A stretch of 5,350 bases of DNA. Source: Candidatus Bathyarchaeota archaeon B23. Its GTDB lineage: Archaea > Thermoproteota > Bathyarchaeia > TCS64 > B23. A program made the position numbers and the translations under genes. Where the stretch lies: assembly GCA_001593875.1 (NCBI GenBank), contig LUCA01000042.1:10731-16080 (forward strand), given 5' to 3'. Every line of letters starts with the position of its first letter. Position 1 is the stretch's first letter. This document shows positions 1 through 4,546 of the stretch, one piece after another. The notes beneath the pieces were generated by a model, which saw only the letters and a program-made list of their open reading frames with translations, was not told where the DNA came from and searched no databases.

Positions 1-23
1 TAGGCGGCACAGTAGCCTTTTCC

Positions 24-31
24 ATTTAAAA
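24..31 (+). promoter_or_regulatory. Probable archaeal TATA box of the nitroreductase operon
   Basis: An AT-rich block ATTTAAAA stands out in GC-rich surroundings 26-33 bases before the ATG at 57. The usual archaeal spacing of about 25-27 bases from TATA centre to transcription start would place the start near base 53-55. The mRNA would then be leaderless or nearly so. This is inferred from sequence and spacing only. A GGTGGAG just before the ATG (49-55) could instead be a ribosome binding site if transcription begins further upstream. Confidence 0.55.
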
Positions 32-56
32 GTGGATCCTCTAGATCGGTGGAGTT

Positions 57-902
57 ATGGAAGAGTCCCTAAGGGTTTTCAGTTATGATAGGGAGGACCT
101 GATGAGGCTTGACCCGATGATTCTTAGGGCCCTGATTAGGGAGAGGGCTCACCATACCATAGAGGTCTACCTATATCGGATACTGGAGGGAAAGATGAAG
201 CTTCCCAAGGGCTTTGGGAGGGTGGTGAGACATCTGTTGGAAATCTGGAGGAGCAGAGGTCTTCCCCTGGACGCCCCTGACCTCCGGTGGGCTCAGAAGA
301 TGCTGGAGCTGGCTGAGGCGGTGGAGAGAGAGGAGTCCGTCAGGCCTGAGGCGAGCCTACCAGACCCTTTCACGGAGGAGGAGATGGAGGTCGTCGAGAA
401 ACTCCTCTACGGTCGCCGGTCGATAAGGCAGTGGACCCTTAAGCCCGTACCCGAGGAGATGCTTAGGGAGATTCTGAGAGCCGGATTGATGGCTCCACAT
501 GGGTGCAACCTCTGCGCCACCAGATTCTTGGTTCTGAGAGACCCGGAGGATCAGAGGCTTGTCAGGAGCGATATACCCATCGAGAATGGGGTGATGATTG
601 TCGTCTGCCAGGATATGCGCATCTACAGGGCGCTGGCTATCGATGAGAGGGTGCCGCAGAACATCTACTACGACGCGGCGGCGGCGGCAGACCACATGCT
701 ATTGATGGCCCACGCCCTGGGCCTTGGAGGCGTATGGCTGACCCACGGCAAGGAGACCGAGCGTCGACTCCGGGAGCGCTTCGGGCTGCCCGACTACATA
801 GAGACGAGGTGTCACATCGTCGTCGGCTGGCCCGCTGAGGCGCCGATAAAGCCCCAGAGGATGAGCCTCGAGGAGGTCCTCCTGGGAGGGGAGGCCGGGT
901 GA
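57..902 (+). CDS. Nitroreductase-family FMN oxidoreductase with a ~100-residue N-terminal extension
   Basis: The protein has 281 residues. Residues ~112-275 form a nitroreductase fold, whose members are FMN enzymes that usually use NAD(P)H. Visible features are the flavin-phosphate motif RRSIRQW (120-126, Arg121, Ser122, Arg124), the APHGCN segment (146-151) matching the family's APSxxN loop, the helix DAAAAADHMLLMAHALGLGGVW (206-227), and the C-terminal VVGWPAEAP (255-263). Typical single-domain members have 170-220 residues. Here the first ~100 residues are an extra, mostly helical, Arg/Glu-rich region that I do not recognise. A Cys150-x2-Cys153 pair in the flavin-side loop is unusual and could be redox active or bind metal. 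The ATG at 57 is the only good start. The gene overlaps the next by 4 bases, so the products are probably made together. The substrate is unknown; quinone or nitro-compound reduction and heterocycle oxidation are both possible for the fold. The family call is firm, the role is not. Confidence 0.85.
   Translation: MEESLRVFSYDREDLMRLDPMILRALIRERAHHTIEVYLYRILEGKMKLPKGFGRVVRHLLEIWRSRGLPLDAPDLRWAQKMLELAEAVEREESVRPEASLPDPFTEEEMEVVEKLLYGRRSIRQWTLKPVPEEMLREILRAGLMAPHGCNLCATRFLVLRDPEDQRLVRSDIPIENGVMIVVCQDMRIYRALAIDERVPQNIYYDAAAAADHMLLMAHALGLGGVWLTHGKETERRLRERFGLPDYIETRCHIVVGWPAEAPIKPQRMSLEEVLLGGEAG
884..894 (+). promoter_or_regulatory. Ribosome binding site for the GTG start at 899
   Basis: GGGAGGGGAGG lies four bases before the GTG at 899, inside the 3' end of the nitroreductase gene. 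It supports the GTG start, for which no upstream ATG competes, and internal initiation coupled to translation of the upstream gene. Confidence 0.6.
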
Positions 903-1378
903 GGGAGGTCTACACCAGGGAGGAGGCCGCCGAGCAGGTCCGGCGGGTGGGCCGGATGTTCGGCCTCCTCTTCTATCACTTCGCCAACCTCCTGGTGGAG
1001 GAGCTGGGGGAGGAGCGTGGAAGGGAGCTGGTGAGGGAGGCCGTAAGGCGCTTCGGCCTGGAGAGGGGGAGGAGGATGAGGGAGAGGGCCCTCGCCGAGG
1101 GCCTGGAGCCGACGCTGGAGAACTTCAGGAGGGTCTCAGACCTCCCCGAGGTGGGCTGGGGTGGGCCTACGAGGGAATCCTACTGCCCCTTCGCCGAGGT
1201 CTGGTTCGAGAAGGACGCCCTGGAGCTCGGGAAGCTCTACTGCGATGTGGACATCTGGAAGTATAAGGGGTACAACCCCCACATCGAGGTGGAGCGTAGG
1301 GCCTGGATCCTGGAAGGCGATGACGAGTGCAGGTATGATCTAAGGGAGCGAAGGGGAAGTAGAGGTGTGAACCCCTAG
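899..1378 (+). CDS. L-2-amino-thiazoline-4-carboxylic acid (ATC) hydrolase-family protein
   Basis: This soluble protein has 159 residues and starts at GTG, with the stop codon of the preceding gene overlapping as GTGA. The N-terminal half (1-80) is helical and charged. The C-terminal half carries the pattern I associate with the ATC hydrolase family (Pfam ATC_hydrolase): CPFAEVW (96-102), LYCDVD (113-118), YNPHIEVERR (125-134) and LEGDDECRYDL (138-148). The three cysteines Cys96, Cys115 and Cys144 and the acidic residues Asp116, Asp118, Asp141 and Asp142 are candidate active-site or metal residues. The founding enzyme in Pseudomonas opens the thiazoline ring of ATC on the way to L-cysteine. 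Many members are known only by similarity, so that substrate should not be assumed. The tight coupling to a flavin oxidoreductase suggests the two act on one compound or as a complex. The family call is fairly sure and the reaction uncertain. Confidence 0.75.
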   Translation: MREVYTREEAAEQVRRVGRMFGLLFYHFANLLVEELGEERGRELVREAVRRFGLERGRRMRERALAEGLEPTLENFRRVSDLPEVGWGGPTRESYCPFAEVWFEKDALELGKLYCDVDIWKYKGYNPHIEVERRAWILEGDDECRYDLRERRGSRGVNP

Positions 1379-1396
1379 AACTTGAAGCCTCGCCAG

Positions 1397-2032
1397 CTAG
1401 ACGTCGAGGGTATCGCCAGGCCTGAGGATGACGACCCTGATGTCGGAGACAGACTCCACTCGTCTTCTGAACTCCCTCGGGTCGGTGTCCCAGATGTGCA
1501 TGGGGACGGCTATCTTGGGCTCTATGGCCAGCGCTGCCTCCGCTGCCTCCTCGTTGTCCATGGTGTAGGTGCCCCCGCTGGGGAGGAGGGCGACGTCGAT
1601 GCCCCTAAACCCTTTCATCTCGGGGATGAAGTCGGTGTCCCCGGCGTGGTAGATGGTTTTACCCTCGGCGTGGATGAGGTAGCCGACGCCGAGGCCCTTG
1701 GGGTGATAGGGGTTTCCAGGGGACCTGAATCTCTTATAGTTGTAGGACTCCACGGCCTCGATGACGACTTCATCTACCGTGGTCTCCTCCCCCGGCTTCA
1801 GCGTCTTAACCGGGGGGCCAATCTTCGAGACGCAGTCCTCCGGGGCGACGACCAGGGTCTCGTCCCCCCTCACCAACTTGATCTTATTGACGTCGCAGTG
1901 GTCGAAGTGGGAGTGGGTGACGAGGATGATGTCCGCCTTCTCATCGTAATCCCCCTGATAGGGGTCGATATAGATGGTCTTGCCGGCGGCCTTGATCTTC
2001 CAGCTGGCGTGGCCGAGCCACTTCAGCTTCAA
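1397..2032 (-). CDS. Metallo-beta-lactamase-fold hydrolase, UlaG/UPF0173-like
   Basis: The protein has 211 residues, the usual size for the single-domain UPF0173/UlaG-like branch of the MBL superfamily. Metal-binding motifs are THSHFDH (39-45: His40, His42, Asp44, His45), a downstream His110 in NPYHPKG, HAGDTDF (129-135, Asp132) and PMHIWDTDP (177-185, His179). The start LKWLGHASW and the GGTYTMDNEEAAEA stretch (153-166) are typical of this branch. Members hydrolyse lactone or phosphoester bonds using one or two Zn2+/Mn2+ ions; the substrate of this one cannot be told. There is no signal peptide, so it is probably cytosolic. The start is TTG, chosen because a strong GAGGTGA lies six bases upstream and the N-terminal beta-strand begins at once. 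It is transcribed alone, converging on the ATC hydrolase-like gene with an 18-base gap that holds no obvious terminator. Confidence 0.88.
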   Translation of the reverse strand: MKLKWLGHASWKIKAAGKTIYIDPYQGDYDEKADIILVTHSHFDHCDVNKIKLVRGDETLVVAPEDCVSKIGPPVKTLKPGEETTVDEVVIEAVESYNYKRFRSPGNPYHPKGLGVGYLIHAEGKTIYHAGDTDFIPEMKGFRGIDVALLPSGGTYTMDNEEAAEAALAIEPKIAVPMHIWDTDPREFRRRVESVSDIRVVILRPGDTLDV

Positions 2033-2038
2033 GTAGCT

Positions 2039-2045
2039 TCACCTC
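2039..2045 (-). promoter_or_regulatory. Ribosome binding site fixing the TTG start of the MBL-fold hydrolase
   Basis: On the minus strand GAGGTGA is followed by six bases and then TTG (2032-2030). This is close to a perfect archaeal Shine-Dalgarno site at ideal spacing. It decides in favour of the non-ATG start. Confidence 0.75.
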
Positions 2046-2059
2046 ATCACTCTACTGTT

Positions 2060-2099
2060 GGAACCTCTTTTATCTATTCCCCTCCCATTATATCAACGC
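2060..2099. promoter_or_regulatory. Divergent promoter region between the MBL hydrolase and the membrane-protein/HD-domain pair
   Basis: This is an AT-rich island between two GC-rich genes that point away from each other. On the plus strand CTTTTATCTA (about 2066-2075) is 25-34 bases before the ATG at 2100, the right distance for a leaderless transcript. On the minus strand GATATAAT (about 2088-2095) would start transcription near 2064-2066. That leaves a leader of about 30 bases containing the GAGGTGA site. The two TATA-like elements therefore overlap head to head, so their use may be mutually exclusive. Both assignments rest on spacing alone. Confidence 0.45.
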
Positions 2100-2504
2100 A
2101 TGGCCATGAATCTAGACCTCCGAGTGAGTCTAGTCCTCGCCCTCCTCGTCGTCTCCCTCTTCCCAACCCTCTCCCTCCTCCTCTCCCTCAGCTCCACCCC
2201 CTACACGGAGGAGAGGGCCGTTGAGGTGGCCCTCCACTTCCTCAAGGCCTCACCCACCTTCAGCTTCGACGGCATACCCAACTCGGTTAGGGTGGAGGCC
2301 GCCGAGGAGGTCTCAGCCGGCTCCTGGAGGATAGCCATCAGCTTCCAATGTAGATATTATGGCTACGGGGACCGAAGCGGCCAGATACTGCTGCCGGTGA
2401 TCACCCCGCATAGGATGGAGGTCGTCGTCGAGAGGGGGGAGGTGGTGGAGGCCGTGATAGACGGCGTCTGGGATGAACTCCATCAGAGGCCTCTAGGGGG
2501 CTGA
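2100..2504 (+). CDS. Conserved membrane-anchored or secreted protein of unknown function
   Basis: From the ATG at 2100 the protein has 134 residues. Residues ~8-31 form one long hydrophobic segment, either an uncleaved membrane anchor or a signal peptide without an obvious cleavage box. The rest (about 36-134) would lie outside the cell. It has a helix EERAVEVALHFLKASP (37-52), then PTFSFDGIPNSVRV (52-65), GYGDRSGQ (88-95), VITPHRMEVVVERGEVVEAVIDG (100-122) and WDEL (124-127). It resembles a small family of archaeal proteins of unknown function with the PTFxFDGI, GYGDRxGQ and ITPH motifs; that resemblance is from memory. The repeated helix-plus-strands layout recalls PepSY-like domains, but this is not shown. 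A TTG start at 2058 is possible but would put polar and proline residues before the anchor and would overlap the promoter. The HD-domain gene follows after three bases, so the two are likely co-transcribed. Confidence 0.7.
   Translation: MAMNLDLRVSLVLALLVVSLFPTLSLLLSLSSTPYTEERAVEVALHFLKASPTFSFDGIPNSVRVEAAEEVSAGSWRIAISFQCRYYGYGDRSGQILLPVITPHRMEVVVERGEVVEAVIDGVWDELHQRPLGG
2494..2500 (+). promoter_or_regulatory. Ribosome binding site for the GTG start at 2508
   Basis: TAGGGGG lies seven bases before the GTG at 2508 and within the last codons of the preceding gene. This supports the GTG start and coupled translation of the pair. Confidence 0.5.
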
Positions 2505-2507
2505 GCC

Positions 2508-3059
2508 GTGAACCTTGAGGGGCTGCTGAGGCTCCTCAGGGCCGCTGGGAGGTTGAAGAGGACCCTGAGGAGGGGGTGGGTGAGGGCGGGCGTTCCCCAC
2601 CCCGAGTCGGTGGCTGAACACAGCTACAGGGCGGCCCTACTGGCGATGCTCCTCGCAGACCTGGAGGGCGTCGACTGCGAGAGGGCCCTCAGGATGGCGC
2701 TCCTCCACGACCTCCCCGAATCCGAGGTGGGAGACCTGACGCCTGAGGAGAAGAGGCGGCTCGGCGAGGATCATCTCCGAGGGGAGGAGGAGGCGATGCA
2801 GCTCCTCCTCAGCGGACTCCCCCGCCCCCTGGCCGAGGAATACCTGGATCTCTGGAGGGAGTATCGGCGGAGGGAGAGCCCGGAGGCTGTGATCGTCCAT
2901 CAGGCTGATCGGCTGGAGATGATCCTCCAGGCCTTGGAGTATGAGGAGGGGGGCGTCGCAGCCGGGAGGCTGGACCCCTTCTGGGGTTGGGAGGGTGAGG
3001 GTGTCGCCTCGAGGCTCTATGATCTGTTGAGGGGAAAAAGAGAGGCTAGGTCGACTTAG
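2508..3059 (+). CDS. HD-domain phosphohydrolase, YfbR/HDDC2-type 5'-deoxynucleotidase
   Basis: The protein has 183 residues, the normal size for YfbR/YGK1/HDDC2-type enzymes. These remove phosphate from deoxynucleoside 5'-monophosphates using a divalent metal in the cytosol. The N-terminal stretch LKRTLRRGWVRAGV (16-29) leads into the family signature PESVAEHSYRAALLA (32-46). The HD metal ligands are visible as His38, His67-Asp68 (LLHDLPESEVGDLTP, 65-79) and Asp134 (HQADRLEMILQALEYEE, 131-147). Glu71 and Asp76 are probable catalytic helpers. The call to the HD_3 group is firm; nucleotide preference cannot be read from sequence. The start is GTG with a purine-rich site seven bases upstream, and the product has no membrane segment. 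It follows the membrane-anchored protein by three bases. Its last 14 bases overlap the end of the convergent U32-like gene. Confidence 0.88.
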   Translation: MNLEGLLRLLRAAGRLKRTLRRGWVRAGVPHPESVAEHSYRAALLAMLLADLEGVDCERALRMALLHDLPESEVGDLTPEEKRRLGEDHLRGEEEAMQLLLSGLPRPLAEEYLDLWREYRRRESPEAVIVHQADRLEMILQALEYEEGGVAAGRLDPFWGWEGEGVASRLYDLLRGKREARST

Positions 3060-3978
3060 GTATAGCTAGGTCTGGGGCTCCCGCCTCTGAGACCCTCCCC
3101 TCGGGCCAGTTCTCCTCGACGAGGCCTATGATCCTCTCGGCGTAGGCCACCTTATCTCTCGCCAGCTCCTCCAGGCCTCGACCCCAGGGCTTATACAGCG
3201 CAGCGACGCTGGGGCCTGGCTCGATCTTGAAGTAGCAGGGGGAGCAGACCCTCGCCATCTCGGGGGTCTCATAGAGCCTGACGAAGCCTCCCCAGGCGTC
3301 GAAGAGGTAGACGTGGAGGTCTAGGGGTATCTTCACCGCCTTCCTGATGGCCGCCAGCTGGGGTAGGGTGAGGTCTCCGACGGGGTTGAAGGTGTCGGCT
3401 CCCAGCATCTCCAGCACCTTGGCACCGGCGGGGTTGGCGTGGCCGGCGAAGATGGAGACCTTGAAGACGACGTCGCTGGGTATATGTCCCCTCCTCCTCA
3501 GCTCGTTGAGGACGTAGAGGCCTCCCTCCCCGACGACGAGGAAGCCCCTGAAGCCTAGGTCTATGGAGTGGAGGATGTCGTCGACGACCTCGATGAGCCC
3601 TCTCATCCCCCTGTATCGGAGGCCGCAGACCGACCCCTCCGGCGTGGCCAGCTGTCGGCCTATACCCCAGGGAGCCCTCGGGCCTGGGGTGAGGATCACC
3701 TCCAGCTTCGCATCCCTCGCCAGCTCTGCGAACTCCAGTAGCTCCTCATCGCTCAGCAGCGTCGACCCCATCACGGTGCTGATGATCCTGTGAACCGGGA
3801 TGTCCTTCCGATCCATCTCGTCGACGAGGGCCTGGAGGATCGAGAGCCTCTCGATGCCGGAGATCTCTATTCGGTAGTTGGCGCCGTCGGGGAAGGTCAG
3901 CGGGGAGGTGGTCAGATCGTAGGCGTCCCCTTCGGGTAGACCCAGCTCCGCTATGAGCCTAGCCGTCCTCTCTAACAT
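3046..3978 (-). CDS. Peptidase U32-like TIM-barrel protein
   Basis: The protein has 310 residues from the ATG at 3978. It resembles proteins annotated as U32-family peptidases. These share a TIM-barrel-like body but often act in tRNA or cofactor hydroxylation and other non-proteolytic roles. Counting from ATG 3978, recognisable parts are SVCGLRYRGM (116-125), GFRGFLVVGEGGLYVLNELR (142-161), FKVSIFAGHANPAGAKVLEM (172-191), DTFNPVGDLTLPQLAAIR (195-212), HVYLFDAWGGFVRLYE (222-237) and CSPCYFKIEPG (245-255). The Cys245-x2-Cys248 pair may bind a metal or cluster. No signal peptide is present. The frame opens further upstream with a GTG at 3996, but a strong TATA box directly abuts that codon. Transcription from it would begin at about 3976-3978, making the ATG at 3978 the likely leaderless start. 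It converges with the HD-domain gene. The family call is moderate and the substrate unknown. Confidence 0.7.
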   Translation of the reverse strand: MLERTARLIAELGLPEGDAYDLTTSPLTFPDGANYRIEISGIERLSILQALVDEMDRKDIPVHRIISTVMGSTLLSDEELLEFAELARDAKLEVILTPGPRAPWGIGRQLATPEGSVCGLRYRGMRGLIEVVDDILHSIDLGFRGFLVVGEGGLYVLNELRRRGHIPSDVVFKVSIFAGHANPAGAKVLEMLGADTFNPVGDLTLPQLAAIRKAVKIPLDLHVYLFDAWGGFVRLYETPEMARVCSPCYFKIEPGPSVAALYKPWGRGLEELARDKVAYAERIIGLVEENWPEGRVSEAGAPDLAIPKST

Positions 3979-3996
3979 TAATTTTGGGTTCTCCAC

Positions 3997-4008
3997 TTAA
4001 TATATAAC
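3997..4008 (-). promoter_or_regulatory. Strong archaeal TATA box of the U32-like gene
   Basis: On the minus strand the 12 bases read GTTATATATTAA, the clearest TATA element in the window. Its centre (about 4002-4003) is 24-27 bases from the ATG at 3978, the classic distance to an archaeal transcription start. It gives the U32-like gene its own promoter, separate from the ctaB-H-protein unit upstream. The remaining non-coding bases up to 4084 are GC-rich and show nothing else I can support. Confidence 0.7.
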
Positions 4009-4084
4009 GGTTGTAGTGGGGAGGCGGCGTCATCCTCTTCGAGGGTCGACGTTGAATCTTCCGCCGTCGTGGAGGGGGAACCCC

Positions 4085-4516
4085 TTATAGGCCGTGCTTC
4101 TCCTTCTCCTCCTTCAGCCAGGCCTCCAGGGCCTCCCTCTCGGACCCCTTCATGAGGGTGGATAGCTCCTCCTCCAGGTTTGAGGGCTCGATGACGGCGA
4201 TCCAGCCCCTCCCATAGGGGTCCTCGTTGATGAGGGAGGGGTTCCTCAGCACCTCCTCATTCAGCTCGATGATCTTCCCCGATATCGGCGCCCTCAGGGG
4301 GCCGACCCACTTGCCGCTCTCGACGGTTCCCAGGGTCTTCCCCATCTTCACCGTGCTCCCCACCCTCCTAGTCCTTATGGCGACGAGCTTACCCGCAGCC
4401 CTCTGAGCCCAGTCGTTGTAGCCCACTCGGGCTTTTCCATTCTCCACCCTAACCCACATGTGATCTCTATGGTAGTAGAGGTCTTCAGGGAAATCCGCAT
4501 CTAGGACCCTCACCAT
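4085..4516 (-). CDS. gcvH: Glycine-cleavage H-like lipoyl carrier protein
   Basis: The protein has 143 residues, slightly longer than the usual 125-130. An H-protein fold is seen from YYHRDHMWVRVENGKARVGYNDWAQ (14-38), which matches the HEWV...VGITDYAQ pattern. The lipoylation loop is ESGKWVGPLRAPISGKI (66-82) with Lys69 as the acceptor, followed by NPSLINEDPYGRGWIAVI (92-109). H-proteins carry an aminomethyl group on lipoate between the P, T and L proteins, and related copies carry other lipoyl-bound cargo. Departures from the classic form are Gly-Lys-Trp around the acceptor and IRTRRVG where most H-proteins have a LPEVG-type turn. The charged helix at 115-142 is a C-terminal addition. No gcvT, gcvP or lipoate ligase gene is nearby, so it may be a stand-alone H-like paralogue. 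The ATG start has AGGTGAG (4528-4534) 11 bases upstream. The ctaB stop is 30 bases away, which suggests one transcript. Confidence 0.85.
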   Translation of the reverse strand: MVRVLDADFPEDLYYHRDHMWVRVENGKARVGYNDWAQRAAGKLVAIRTRRVGSTVKMGKTLGTVESGKWVGPLRAPISGKIIELNEEVLRNPSLINEDPYGRGWIAVIEPSNLEEELSTLMKGSEREALEAWLKEEKEKHGL

Positions 4517-4527
4517 CGTCCTTCACG

Positions 4528-4534
4528 CTCACCT
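4528..4534 (-). promoter_or_regulatory. Possible ribosome binding site of the H-like gene
   Basis: AGGTGAG on the minus strand stands 11 bases before the ATG (4516-4514), a little further than ideal. It lies in the 30-base gap after the ctaB stop codon and would let the downstream gene be translated from the shared mRNA. Confidence 0.4.
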
Positions 4535-4546
4535 AGAGTTCCCTCC

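Noticed and set aside
34..45. GGATCCTCTAGA, identical to the BamHI-XbaI core of common cloning-vector polylinkers
   Set aside because: The match stops at 12 bases and neither flank continues as polylinker (GGTACC before or GTCGAC after is missing). It sits between a plausible TATA box and start codon. Chance is likely, though inspection of the assembly at this edge would settle it.
357..695. Open frame on the minus strand inside the nitroreductase gene
   Set aside because: It is a shadow of the conserved flavin-binding region, with no recognisable domain or ribosome binding site.
2058..2099. TTG start extending the membrane-anchored protein by 14 residues
   Set aside because: It has no ribosome binding site, it would cover the promoter region, and the extension contains prolines before the hydrophobic anchor. 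The ATG at 2100 fits a leaderless transcript.
1382..2224. Long open frame on the plus strand opposite the MBL-fold hydrolase
   Set aside because: It is antisense to a gene with clear metal-binding motifs, and its protein is low-complexity, rich in Gly, Asp, Val and Pro. It runs through the divergent promoter and into the next gene.
4022..4068. GGCGG...CCGCC inverted repeat between the H-like and U32-like genes
   Set aside because: The stem is only about five base pairs with a loop over 30 bases and no T-rich tail, too weak to call a terminator or operator.
4076..4084. Short GGGGAACCCC palindrome just after the H-like gene
   Set aside because: It is too short and lacks the T-run of an archaeal terminator.
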